Counted from the first letter of the stretch, positions 21,922-33,848 are shown. The stretch: DNA of 64,000 nucleotides from Morinoia aosen (GCA_030386875.1 CM059576.1:16806058-16870057), one strand, 5' to 3'. The notes: generated by a model not told the origin, from the letters alone. Program-made: numbers and translations.

Positions 21922-22059
21922 ATTTTTTAAATAAGTCTCCTCCTATGGAGGAAACTTACACTTGGAATGGTTTTGATATCAGTCGCAGCCTTACGTCAGT
22001 ACAGCTGTCCGTGAGGTACCAAGAAGATGTCCTCCCACTCAGAGTCATAGACATTTCCC

Positions 22060-22071
22060 GGTATTGTTGTT
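22060..22071. repeat. LINE target-site duplication, right copy
   Basis: GGTATTGTTGTT, identical to 16011-16022. It lies at the 5' end of the minus-strand LINE. Confidence 0.85.
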
Positions 22072-23798
22072 GTCCAACTTGTCGGACAGCTGACTCGATA
22101 ATGTCACATATTGTCGCCAGGTGGCGTATTCCTGGGTTGCTATTCGTTCTAGGCCCGTGACGTCACCACACCCAGGGCCCTTTCGAGAAATTACTTGAAT
22201 GCTCCTACCTGTCTTGTGTATACCGTGGTCCAGCATGACTCAGGCGTCATTCGCGGTAGTTTGAATTTAGCGACTGTCTGAAGTGAAGTGTTGCTGTGCT
22301 CTTCAAGCTTAGGACATTAATTGTTTAGCTATCAACAGCAGGAGGGCAGCTAACGTGAATTTGAATTCATTTAAGTAACTGGAGCAAACGTGTTACCATT
22401 TTTTTGTTTCATTAGGTTTTCAACAACAACTATATTTTTGAAACGAAAACGTTCGCTGCGTTTCAAATTTAACCAAACTACGCGTAGACAAACGGCTTTC
22501 ATACTCCCGTAAAATATAGAGTAGACATAATTTATGGTACAACTCATTGTAAAACAGTTGTTCATGAATTAATGGTCCATAGAAATCTTTATTCAGCAAT
22601 CGTCATATTCGAGTTACTGTGCAGTAAAGGGAATGAATAATGGACATGAGAAACCTTGTTCTGAACGCATCGATGACAATGGTGACCTGACACGATTGGT
22701 ACAATTGAAAGTGTGGGAAGCATTGAAGAATTTATTTTTCCAATTATTGATCTTGTAAATGAAGTTATAAATATCCTTTATGAAGACATGGAAAATATTT
22801 GTGAAACGATTTATTTTCAACATGACAAAAGTTTTAGAAGGGTGACAAAAAAAGTAGTATCTGCTTGGAAGGCTTCTCATTTAAGGTGTATTTTATTGAA
22901 AGTTTTGCAATTTTACAATGTGTGTAAATAACTAAAATAGTGATAGCTTTTTGTGTGATGCAGTGTGATCTCAACGCACATATGTGAGTTCTGACTATTA
23001 AATTATTTGAGAAAACTTCAATACCATTTCTTTAATTTTCTTATTTCATTAATTTATTCAAGTTCTTTAAATTTTGTGTTATAATAGCTCTATGTATTGT
23101 ACATATGTATTCTTAATTGTTGATAAGTGATATTAATGTTTTTTTAACTATTATTCTCTATATTTTTAATAGTACTTCTATTTTTCTTTTTTATTGTCTA
23201 GACCAGCTGATTAACGGTTTATTCATTAAAATACTGCGCAAATACTACGGAAATGAAAAAGAATTAATATGGCTTTCACAAAATTGTGAAGGAAAGATGT
23301 ACACCCAAGGTAGCAGAAACACTACTCAATGACTCACAAGATTGCCAACATTCCTCCCTTTGGAACGTCTTTGCTGTATGGTTAGGGCTGCCTAAGCTAA
23401 TTTATAATCTAACCTTTCCTTTTGGCATTTTGGTAAGCATCAATGTTAGTGCCTGTTGGCGAATTGCATGTATGGTACCATATTGACATGTATGGTACCA
23501 TATTAAATTTTGAACCATACGTTATTCATTAAGGAAGTCAGCCACAATGAGTGGGCCATGGCACCCATGATACCCTTCCGTAATACTCACTTGCAAGTGA
23601 CAAAATTTTATTTACTTACGTTCGATACATTATATTTGCATAAACATATTTCTCTTTACAGCACTTTTCAATGTAAAAATTAAATTCTTGCAAATGGGGG
23701 GACTGATATTCAGAAATCTACCCAAAGGATCCCAATGAGAGTCAGAAAACATATTCTGATCTACAAGGAGTTCAACTTCTGATTTTTCTATGAGGTTA
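22072..23798. other. gene-poor AT-rich DNA
   Basis: No gene is recognised. One 18-bp direct repeat (CATGTATGGTACCATATT) occurs twice near 23468-23504. The short ORFs show no family resemblance. Confidence 0.4.
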
Positions 23799-23906
23799 CC
23801 CAGTCTAACTTTTTTGCCAGGGCATGCATAATTTTTGCTGCCCAAGCAATTCAATTATTTGGGCGGCGAAAAACATGCATGCAGGCTGCAAAAATGTTAG
23901 ACTGGG
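23799..23906. mobile_element. hairpin MITE with TA flanks (108 bp)
   Basis: The two halves are inverted copies (CCCAGTCTAAC at the left end, GTTAGACTGGG at the right), with about 50-bp arms. TA dinucleotides lie at 23797-23798 and 23907-23908, as for Tc1/mariner-type insertions. It has no coding capacity. Confidence 0.65.
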
Positions 23907-23908
23907 TA

Positions 23909-25664
23909 TACATGTACGAGTTCAAACAGTGGTGTGGATTGGTGCAAAAGACAAGGATGGTAACTTGAACGTTTTTATATATACTTATTTTATCATACCA
24001 AGTGAATGAATACTGCTTGCATTACGTTGTTCCAATGCTGTGCTTGATAACTTTTTATGACTAATCAGTTTTGTTAGGGATTATCTGAATTAGTTGGCCT
24101 ATCTTGTCAAAGGGACCAGAATAGGTCAAAATATTTAATTTCTAGAGATTTATGTTGTCTTAAATTAATGTAATCAAAAAAACCATATAGTTTTTTCACT
24201 TCAATTTTTCCCAACTCTTAAAGATGCATGTGTATAGAGATGCTGGTAGATTGCAGCTAAACTTTTCCTGTGACCAACAATAAATCATGTTTTTATATTC
24301 CTCTTCACTATGCAAAGCACAAATCTACAGTAACACTACCATCTATCGTACATTGTGCAACAAATGTGAGAAGGTATAATTATTTTTCAGTTATAAAATA
24401 TGGGCCCCATGTCAATCCCACATTTGTGTCTACTTGGGTATTGTTCGATTGTGCTGATATTTTGCACGCCTTGTTTATATGGTATTTCCTAAGTTTTTTA
24501 TATCCTGCTTATCATTTCACGAATCAAAACTGGATTGACCATTTTCACCTCACTATTAGGTATGTATATCTAGGTAGTATGTATTTAGCTACTAGTAAGC
24601 TAGGCTAATATGTAAGTATCCACACATTAACAGTTATAATGGTGATATAAAAATAATGGTGACATAAAAGTACTGAACTTATATACGTATATGTACCTAG
24701 AATATTATATAAACCAGAATGGTAAGTTGCCCTGTTAAAGGTGACCAATTTTAATTTTTTTTAGTTTGAACTTAATCTGAAGCTACACTGACAGTATTTT
24801 TAATTTGTTTGTTATACAAACTGTATTTGTAATTTTTTTTAGTTCCAATGTAATAATTTTAATTCATTTGTAATTGAAATCATGTATTTTTTCAAGTCAG
24901 TAATGAATATATTTTCATGCACTTTGGATTTAGTATGACCTGAAGAAATTTTGAAACAAGCCCGCTAATATTCTTGAAGCAGTCATAATTTGTAAAATAT
25001 TTCAGCTGTATATACAGTCACCTTTAATCCAGTGTGTACCTCAGTTTTCTACTATTTAACTTAATGTAATTAATAACTAAATTGGCTGCTCATGAACATT
25101 AGCATTCGTGCCACAATGAAGGATTTGGGCTGTCCTGAAACCCTCATTAATACCAAGATGTATCGTACTGACTATTAGTCGTGAGCAAAACCGGTCCCTC
25201 ACTCTTTTATAATGGCAAGAACGCAGTTTCATTCAATAACGAAATACTGGGAACTCGATTAGCTACCTGTTATCAATTTAATGTCAACTATGTAACCGCG
25301 TTCTTATTTTTATTTGCAATGAACCGAATTACTGTAGCCAGGAAACGAGCGGCTACCACTTCTGCCATCATCGCTGGCAGTAATTTTTTCAGTACTTTTT
25401 AATATAATTATAGCTAGTTACCTAATTTGAAATGCATCATCATGAGCATTTTTGCATTTTTGAGCTAAAATGATACATCTTGGGGGGACACGATTTCTTT
25501 TCAGGTGAAACAGGATCAAACCGCATGTACAGGGTGCCCGACCACTGGTACGTGCAATACAAAATTTGGACTTCTACCCTACGATGGCAAAGAGGTTGTA
25601 ATCATGGAATCATGGATTTTAGATAAAATTTGAATGCTGTTTAGTAAATATTTTTGAACCAGTA
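23909..25664. other. gene-poor AT-rich DNA
   Basis: No gene is recognised. A 12-bp inverted pair (CCAAGATGTATC near 25153 and its complement near 25470-25484) may mark another small MITE, but nothing else supports it. Confidence 0.35.
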
Positions 25665-26250
25665 TCAGCTAATTATTGTGTCAATATTGCATTGATATTG
25701 AGGTGTTTCCTTAAACAACACTTTGGCTCAGTAATTTATTTCTAATTTCACATCAATATTGAGAAGTATTCAAAGACCAGAAATATATATAATTCTGATA
25801 ACTATGTACAGCAGATAACATAGTTATCAGAATTATATATAGTTCTGGCCTTTGAATACTTCTAAATATTGATATGATATTAGAAATTAATTACTGGGCC
25901 AAAGTGTTGTTTAAGGAAACACCTCAATATCAATGCAATATTGACACAATGATTAGCTGATATTGGGTTAGTGAAAATATGATTATCGAGACAATATGTA
26001 TTACCAATATCAACTTGATATCAGGAATTGAATATTAACCCAATGTTATTGTAGGGAACACCTCATTATCAAGTCAATATTAATGCAATAATTACTTGAT
26101 ATTGGGTTGATGTTAATATTGTTATTGGGCCAATATATTTTTCCAATATCAACCGAATTTTCCAAAATAAGGTATTGCCCCAATGTTCATTTTCAATATA
26201 CAGTCAATATTGGGACTGTATATTGGCTCAATATTAGGTCAATAAATTTT
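25665..26250. repeat. long palindrome followed by CAATATTG-rich repeat field
   Basis: Arms of about 135-145 bp (around 25668-25806 and 25817-25957) are near-complementary around a 10-bp loop at about 25807-25816. ATAACTATGT and ACATAGTTAT flank the loop. The arms include ACACTTTGGC and GTTTCCTTAAACAA with their complements. From about 25957 to 26250 follow degenerate copies of words such as CCAATATCAA and CAATATTG. It is probably a foldback/MITE or a nest of them. It has no coding capacity. Confidence 0.65.
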
Positions 26251-26254
26251 GCTA

Positions 26255-26385
26255 CCTGGGGGGTATTGTGCTCGAGCTTTCCCTTATACCCAACGGGGAA
26301 AATCTCCGCGCCAGCGCTGGGAACGAACCCGCGACTTCCAGCATACAAGTTCGATCCCTTAACCGCTGTGCCACGGAGAGCACAA
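26255..26385 (-). mobile_element. tRNA-derived SINE, copy 1
   Basis: The minus strand reads from 26383 like a tRNA: an A-box-like TGGCACAGCGG, then 35-40 bases later a B-box-like GGGTTCGTTCC. A body containing CCGTTGGGTATAAGGGAAA follows. The same body and box spacing recur at 31296-31422. It abuts the truncated LINE copy that begins near 26420. Confidence 0.6.
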
Positions 26386-26419
26386 TTATTCTTTACATTT
26401 TTCTACTATGTGTTAAGGT

Positions 26420-29400
26420 GTTCTCCTCTCATGGGTATCTTGATCTTCTAAATGTCTACAATCCAAATGCTAATCTAACTGTTGATGAGCTTAATCATTA
26501 CTTTGTGCAATTAGGTGAACTAATTATTATGATAGGTGATTTTAATGCCCATGCACCTCTTTGGGACCCCAGACAGAGATGGAATGCCACTGGCAGGAAC
26601 CTCATTCAGCTTATGGATGATAATTTGCTGGGAATACTTAACCCTCCTGATCTTCCTACTTATATAGATGCCAGAACAGGTACATGCTCCACTCTCGATT
26701 TGTGCATAGTTCCTCCAACCCTCTTGGCCTGTGGCTCCCTGCAAAGAGGTGCAGATCTTGGCAGTGATCATTTTCCCATTGAGTGTTCCTTTGGTGTAGT
26801 TCTTAAAAATTTAGATACTATGAACCCTCCAAGGAGGATCATCAAAGCAGCTAACTGGGCTGGCTTCCAGCAAGAACTGTGCCATAATAAAATAAATTTG
26901 ACTCAACCATCTTCAGTTGATGAGCTAAATGCTGAAATAACCCGTAAACTTGTAAATGCTGCCCATAATAATGTTCCTAAAACCTCACCAGCTAGGAGAG
27001 TTACCCGCAGAACACCTTGGTGGGATGTGCCTTTGCAGTAGCAAGGAGACGCATAGCCCGCAATGCTCTGGCCAAATCCCCAACATTGGAAAATTTAAGC
27101 GCTTATCGTAGGAATGAGGTGTTACCAAAAAACATTATAAAACAGAAAAAACAAAACAGCTGGAAGTATTTCATTAGTGGCTTTGACTCCACCACTGGGG
27201 TGGGGGATATTTGGAGACTAATCCGTTCAATGAAGGGTAGCACTGTAAGTCCACGAGTGGAGGTAGGTGACATTGCAGAAGACTTAGGTGGTAAAGCAAC
27301 TATATTACTGAATTATTTTTACCAGACATGAGATAAGTTTTAGAGATAAGCATAGCACACTAGTGGAGAACACCATCTCAAGTGTATCTTCAGTTGAAAT
27401 TGAGGAGTCCAGATATAACTCCAGTCTAAAGTTGGTGAAATTAATAAAAATCTGGAAAAAATAAAACAAACAAGCCCTGGATATGATGAAATTCATTACA
27501 TTTTTCTACTGAAAGCACCTGATTCAATTATGAACTACATCCTTTACTCGTTCAATCTTAGTTATTTTACTGGGTACTTCCCTAAGGCTTGGAAATTGGG
27601 TATAATCTGTCCAATTAAAAAGCCGGGGAAAAATCAGGCAACTCCTGAGGGCTATAGACCCATAACTCTGTTATCATGTCTGTCTAAGGTCATGGAGCAA
27701 ATTATCAAAACAGACTGACCTCCTTCCTTGAAGCCAATAAAGTGTTTTCATGCTATCAAACAGGATTCCGTCAAGGACGATCTACGTACGATGCCATGAC
27801 TCTAATTAAGAACGCTATCACTCGTGCATTTGCCAGTAGAGGCTACTGTTTAGCGGTTTATATTGATTTAGAGAGCGCCTATGGTACTGTGTGGCATGCT
27901 GGTCTTCTTTATAAGCTGTTGAGATTAGGATGTGACAAGCGTACTTTTCTTTGACTGCGTTCTTATCTGGCAAATAGAGCAGTTAGAGTGAGAGTTGGGG
28001 GGGGTGTACTCGCAAGACAAAACTCTGACGTGTGGCCTACCTCAGAAGGCAGTTTTGAGTCCATTGCTCTTTAATGTAATGTTGCATGACTTACCCCAGA
28101 TGGAGAAAATTGAATGTGTCTCATATGCAGATGATATCACTATCATCACAAGTGGGGGATCCCCGGCGGAGATACAGCGGATGATGCAGGAGTATTTAAA
28201 TGAACTCACTCGGTGGCTCTTAATATGGAAATTGACAGTAAATAAAAATAAAACTAAGTATCAGGTTTTTACCAAAAAGAAAATTGTTCCAATACTCAAC
28301 TTGAAATTGAATTCCAAGCATATTAGTAGGGCAGAAACTCAACGAGTGCTTGGGATTGTCTTTGATGCTCCAAAGCTTACCTTTCTTCCTCACTTAAATG
28401 ATATTAAAATTGATGGGCAAAGACGAGTGCAGATACTTAGGGCGTTGTCTGGGGTCTCCTGGGGATCCTCACAAAAGTTACTGCGACAAGTGTACATTTC
28501 ATTTGTGAGAAGCAAACTTGTAAATGGGCATGTGATATTCCCGGAGTTTTCGGAGAGGAGCTTGAATTTGTTAAACAAAATTCAAAACTCAGCCCTCAGA
28601 TGTATATTGGGTGTTCGAAAGACATCTCCTATATCTTCAATAGAGGCTGAAGCATCCATTATGCCTCTTAAGCTGTACTTGTATTTTCTCTATGTTAAGT
28701 GGTGCTTGAGATACAGCAATTCTAGCAGTGACCCTTCAGAATTTGTTCCAAAAATTGGTCTATATGCTTCATCCTGTAAAAGCTTCTTTTCCTCTAAAAG
28801 AGTTCAAATACTGAATAGCATCCGATTTACCTTCCCTCACCTAGAAGTAAACACTGATTTCCCTGTTGCTTCATTTGAACTCCCCACTTTGCCCGTCTGC
28901 ACATCCTTTCCGGACGTACAGTCACTTAGTTCAGACGAGATCAATAGAAAATTTGAGGATTATGTTGTGAAGCAATATGGCGATAGCTACAAGGTGTATA
29001 CTGATGGATCTAAACTAGAGTCAGGTTCTACATCTGCTACTATGTACATTCCACATCTGAAATTATCCACAGCTTGGTTGCTCAATCCTGGCCACTCTAT
29101 AGTTGGAGCGGAGCTGTTTGCAATCCTGAAAGCAATCAAATTTATCAGGAGTAACATGCTAAACCAAATAGTGATAATTTTTAGTGATTCCACAAGCGCC
29201 TTGAGTATTATTTGTAATCTTGTTAATCCATCATATAAAATTGTTAGTAGGATTATCCAAAGACGTTTGCTAGAAGCCTCATCCAGCATCCAACTTCAGT
29301 GGGTTCCCTCTCACTCTGGAATAGCAGGTAATGAAATTGTTGATAAATGTGCAAAATTGGGCCACAGAAATTCCAAATCAGTTCTTACTCAGCTCAACTA

Positions 29401-30060
29401 TGAGGAGAATGTGAACCAACTAAAATTGAGAATAATAGATCATTGGAGTGGGTGCTGACAGAGACAGGTGGAGAGCTCTGGAAAGGGGAGATTCTATTTT
29501 GAGCTGAGCAGGAAGCCAGAGTTTCGATTAGATGTTGACTTGGCAAGGAAATTTCAATGTATTGTTAGCCGATTCCGAGTTGGCCATGTTGGTGTTTTTG
29601 CTCACCTGAATAGATTTAATATGTACCCTAGCTCACTGTGCCCAGAATGCTCCACTCCTGAGACAATTGAGCACTTCCTGTTGGTGTGCCCAAGGTATGC
29701 TCTGGCTCTAGTGAACCTCACCATGTATCTCTCTATATTTAATCTGGAACCCTGTCTTGTAAATGTTCTTGGCTGCGGTAACTACTCATCTTGCGTTCGT
29801 GCAAGGATCCTTCATTCCGTGATTCGTTTCATAACTTCAACAAACAGTTGGAAGACTTTGTGATCTCCTTGAGTGATTTATGCATGTGAGATTTAACATT
29901 TGAAGTGAACCTGATTTTCTCTGCTCTTCGGAGCTGTTTTTGCCCTCAAGTACCTCTACAAGCTGTCAGGTTGCACGGACTTCTGCTGAAAAAATCCATC
30001 GACTTTCAAGATCCTCCTGGATCCCCCCTGAAGAAGAAGAAGAAGAAGAAGAAGAAGAAG
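26420..30060 (+). pseudogene. 5'-truncated, decayed I-group LINE (ORF2 remnant)
   Basis: It begins inside the endonuclease domain (LLNVYNPNANL corresponds to about residue 120 of the intact ORF2) and runs through GDFNAHAPLWDP, SDHFPIE, RPITLLSC, YIDLESAY, SYADDITII, YTDGSK, SDSTSALSII and the C-terminal cysteine motif (CPEC..H..C). The coding text is split over frames at about 26434-27041, 27017-27331, 27530-27718, 27742-27954, 27995-29458 and 29468-29863, so roughly five or six stops or frameshifts break it. It is a diverged relative of the intact LINE. It ends in a GAA tail at 30029-30060. No ORF1 is present. Confidence 0.85.
30029..30060. repeat. GAA microsatellite tail of the LINE copy
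   Basis: About ten GAA/AAG units at the 3' end of the decayed LINE. The intact LINE has a short version of the same tail (complement of CTTCTTCTTC at about 16023). Confidence 0.8.
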
Positions 30061-30309
30061 CTTCAATTCACACTACAAATTCATGAGACTTCTCTTTAAA
30101 TGCTTGACGATAGCATATAGAGAAAGTTGAGAAATACGGTGTTTATGGGACATATGAAGAGAAATTTCTAAAAACTTTTGAGCGTAAATGCACATATATA
30201 TATATATATTTAAATTTATGTGCACATACGCATGTTCACATATACCAGGATTCAAGCAACCAGGAAATTTCGAGTTTGTTTCACTAATTAATATGTTTAA
30301 AATCAGGTG

Positions 30310-30373
30310 CATTTATTGATAAGCATGTTTTTATTTGAAAAGTATATAAATTCTTAAAGAAAAGTAAACGAAA
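30310..30373. repeat. 64-bp exact direct repeat, copy 1
   Basis: CATTTATTGATAAGCATGTT through AAGTAAACGAAA, identical to 32943-33006. The sequences beyond both ends do not match. Confidence 0.85.
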
Positions 30374-30794
30374 ATTTCAAATTGTACGCTCTCAATCCAC
30401 ATCAGCGGAATGGCGTTGCAGATTCCAGTCACTGTGGTCTGCTATTGCCTTTACCTCGTTGTCCTGGTACTAAACTCTTACGTGAATATTGTTGGTGCGG
30501 AGGGAATTGTAGGCCGTTACAAAGGCACCGTCGCTGTCGGCCCTCAACTTCAAGTTCTCTCATGTGATTGGCAAGTTGTACTCGGACTCAAAGCCTCGGT
30601 AAACCCCACGGAACTACAAGGTGTACTCGGTCCTACAAACACTTGCCTTTGATAGGCCAAAGCCCTTGGTTTGCATTTCATATCTGGTTTGTAGTGCTTT
30701 TAGCAGTCATTGAAATAAGTTCATACCTTTATACCAAAATAATTCACATTAATCAGTAAACCTGTGCTCAATGAACAAAATATGTTTTGGTGAA

Positions 30795-31619
30795 TATGCA
30801 GTTTAGGGGATCCACCAATATTAGGAATTCCATTCACAAGAATGACTAAAGGAACGCATTTAAAAACGTTTACAAGAATGACATTCTGCTTGTGGACGCA
30901 TAATTTTTGAATTATTCAACTTTGAAGTCATACAAACGTCTATTTAAAAGTGAAGGAACGGACTTAAACGTTCTGTAATACAATATTGACGTAGCGATTG
31001 GTAAGGTTTGGGTAGGTAATGTTAGGTGAGGTAAATAAACAAACCTAAACTAACGTAAATCAAGCTGAAATAGCTTACCTTAACTTACCCAACCAACGCT
31101 GTTTTTTTCGCACTTTAAAGTGGGCGTGTCCCGCAAGATAATAATGAAGGCATCTACGGATGCTTTATTTCTAATCAAGCCTGATACATATCACCTCGTA
31201 CATTGGATTTTCAAATGCCTTACAACTAACGCCAGGACGCCATTACGCTTTCCCCCGGTCAAGACCGGTACCCATTTCAGACACCTGGGTAGAGTGGGGT
31301 ATTGTGCTTGGAATTTTTCCCCTATACCCAACAGAGAAAATTGCCACCAGCGCCGGGACTCAAACCAGGGTCTGCCTGGACGGAGGCAAGTTCGCTAGTC
31401 CCACGGCTACGACGAGCAAAGTGGGCGTGACCCAACAATGCGGCGACTAAGCAGCCAACCATACGTTGTTATTCCTATCTGAACGTAATTATTGTTATAT
31501 CTTAAAAATAATGCATCAGCAAGCAGAATGTCATTTGTGTAAAACGTTTTTAACTGGGCCCCTTTGATGATTCTTGAGAATGGAATTCTTGATTTTGGTG
31601 GATCCCCTAAACTGCATAT
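30795..31619. repeat. foldback element family FB2, copy 2
   Basis: Exact 23-bp terminal inverted repeats (ATATGCAGTTTAGGGGATCC at 30795 and its complement ending at 31619). They are followed inward by FB2 arm sequence (GACTAAAGGAACGCATTTAA and GAATGACATTCTGCTTG) that matches the element at 5690-6452. The interior differs from copy 1 and contains a SINE at 31296-31422. Confidence 0.7.
31296..31422 (-). mobile_element. tRNA-derived SINE, copy 2, nested in FB2
   Basis: The minus strand has a tRNA-like head with A-box-like TAGCCGTGGGA and B-box-like GGTTTGAGTCCC, then the shared body TGTTGGGTATAGGGG. It may extend to about 31180. It is diverged from copy 1, so both are old. Confidence 0.55.
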
Positions 31620-31905
31620 TTAGGAAGCCTTATAAATTATCCAAAGGTAATAACCTATCAACTTTCGACATTTCAATAATGTCTAAGGTTTTTCATTAAT
31701 CAAATAAACTATTCCTCATGAACAGATCTTGAAGTTTTCAAAACTAAATAAAGGTTGGGAAAAAGTAAACTTTTTTCACGTATGATTGAAAATTTTTGGA
31801 ACTCTCTTTCAATTTTTTCCCTTCAATTCTGAAATTACATCCTGTTATCAGTTAACACATTCTCACCAGCTAGCCATTTTAGAGAACCCATCTAAGATCC
31901 TTCCC

Positions 31906-32577
31906 GAGTTACCCGACAAAAAGGGTAATTTCTAAACTATAAGACGTACAATCTTGAAATTAGTACCAAATTAATCGGCGTGACGAGTACAACATATTTA
32001 TGTAATTCAAAAATTTTTTACACCCCTGTGGGGGGCAGGAAGAGGGCCTCTCGTGGCCCGTCAATGGTCGGCCGATTTTCTCTATAACGCTCATTTTGTA
32101 CTCGTCATAATTTCTAAACTATTGCACCTAAAAATTTGAAATTAGTCTCATTATAAAGATAAATTATTTCTCCAACTCTGAGTGTATAATGAAACTGTCA
32201 TACGCTCCTTGGAGGAAGATGAAGAGCAAGTTTCTCCAAGCCTCTGAATGGTCGACCGATTTTTCCAAAGGCTCATTTTGTACTCGTCATAATTTCTAAA
32301 CTATTGCACCTAAAAATTTGAAATTAGTCTCATTATAAAGATCAATTATTTCTCCAACTCTGAGTGTATAATAAAACTGTCATACGCTCCCTGGAGGAAG
32401 ATGAAGAGCAAGTTTCTCCAAGCCTCTGAATGGTCGACCGATTTTTCCAAAGGCTCATTTTGTACTCGTCATAATTTCTAAAGTATTGCACCTAAAAATT
32501 TAAAATTAGTCTCATTATAAAGATCGATTTATTCTCCAACTCTGAGTGTATAATAAAACTCTCATACGCTCCCTGGG
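31906..32577. repeat. 183-bp satellite-like tandem array
   Basis: The string CTCATTTTGTACTCGTCATA recurs at 183-bp spacing (about 32089, 32272, 32455). The units carry TTTCTAAACTATTGCACC, CCAACTCTGAGTGTATAAT and TGGTCGACCGATTTTTCC. The first two units are about 97% alike. The third is cut off near 32577, and a much more diverged unit precedes the array (31906-32088). It is non-coding. Confidence 0.8.
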
Positions 32578-32942
32578 GGATGACAGAGAGCAAGGTTTCT
32601 CCGCCTTTTCCTAGCCTCGTAATCCGCCCTGCCGAACGCCGCGCTCGCCTAAGTTATGAAGTGCTGTTTGAATTCTTGTCCATAGCCTTGTCGTTCCCAC
32701 ATCGTGGGTCTTCGAATCCCGGAGGTGACGAAATTTTTTTTCTCAGTTGTAGAATAATCATTTTCATGTGTCTTACTCATGTAGACTTTTTCTACGTAAT
32801 CCCGCTCATTTGTTGTTAAATATGGTTCATCAATAAAATACAATAGAGGTGTCCGAACTGAACTTAATGCAGTTTCAAGTTTTGAAGACTTTTTATAGCG
32901 TGATAGTTTTGTGCATCTAGTGATATTTTTCTTGTTCTCTTC

Positions 32943-33006
32943 CATTTATTGATAAGCATGTTTTTATTTGAAAAGTATATAAATTCTTAAAGAAAAGTAA
33001 ACGAAA
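32943..33006. repeat. 64-bp exact direct repeat, copy 2
   Basis: Identical to 30310-30373, 2633 bp away, in the same orientation. Confidence 0.85.
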
Positions 33007-33772
33007 TAGCTTACCTATACGTACAAAAGTGTTCAAGTGAAAATACAACTGTGAAATTTGTATCAATTTCCGAAACATATGCATTCAGTGAAGTAATAAT
33101 AAATTCCTCTGTTGTGCTGTGCCTGTTTATTAAAAAATGAGAAGAAACTCAACAACGTAATCCCTCTAATTCCAGAAATCAAACGAATTCCCAAAGTTTG
33201 CATCGTTATAGTGATTTCGCTTTCTGGACTTAGATAAGGGCAATCAAATCTGCAATCGACATTTAGAGATTATATACTGATTTGAATATTCCTGCATTAC
33301 TTCGTTATTCAAAACCTAATGCGAATGTTTGGTATTCTGGGATCTCCGAAATGAGAGGGATTACGTAGAGGAAAATTATGATAATTTTTTTTCTAATTTT
33401 TTTTATTAATTTTCGTATTGAAATTTAGCGATATATTACATAATATGTAGATGATTGAAGAAGTGAACAAATTTCATATACTATTCTAATGATTATCATT
33501 ATTCAGTAGTTACACCATGCGCAAAGTACCCCAAAGTGTAAGGAATGATACTTTCATGAATGAATTCCCAGAATATGACTCTGTGGACGGAAATCTGTAC
33601 AATACTTATTGCGGGAAAACTGTTCGTTTATCGTGAAACATTATAAGAGTCTACACTGTTTTTGTCCAAATATCGGCTGAGACTTTATCTTTATCAATAA
33701 CGAAGATTATCCTTTTGGTTCGGCATAAAGTTAACTAAAATTAACCATAGTCATCTACGGTAAAATCAAAGA
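33007..33772. other. AT-rich DNA without recognised features
   Basis: No coding or repeat signal is supported. Confidence 0.4.
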
Positions 33773-33848
33773 AAGCTGGTATCTCGCTTTGACTAAGTTC
33801 CCTTCTGCCCAGGTGTCGCGGGTTCGAATCCCATCGCTGCGCATCGAT
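33773..33848 (+). repeat. tRNA-like sequence (degenerate SINE head)
   Basis: A perfect B-box (GGTTCGAATCC) follows a weak A-box-like TGGTATCTCGC at tRNA spacing. I cannot fold acceptor and anticodon arms into a tRNA, so a SINE head or tRNA relic is more likely. A second lone B-box-like string lies near 32709-32720. Confidence 0.35.

Larger units (their letters stand above)
16023..22059 (-). mobile_element. full-length I-group non-LTR retrotransposon (LINE)
   Basis: About 6.04 kb on the minus strand: a 138-bp 5' UTR, ORF1 (zinc knuckles), ORF2 (endonuclease, reverse transcriptase, RNase H, C-terminal cysteine motif), and a 3' UTR ending in a short GAA-rich tail. Both ORFs are open. Exact 12-bp target duplications lie at both ends, so this is an untruncated insertion. 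An RNase H domain together with an AP-type endonuclease places it in the I/Nimb part of LINE diversity rather than the Jockey clade proper, which lacks RNase H. The decayed copy at 26420-30060 has a similar 3' end and a longer GAA tail. Confidence 0.9.

Noticed and set aside
25153-25484. Possible MITE with 12-bp inverted ends
   Set aside because: Only CCAAGATGTATC and its complement match. There is no target duplication and no extended arms.
33773-33848. Possible tRNA gene
   Set aside because: The B box is perfect but acceptor and anticodon arms do not fold. It is kept only as a tRNA-like repeat.
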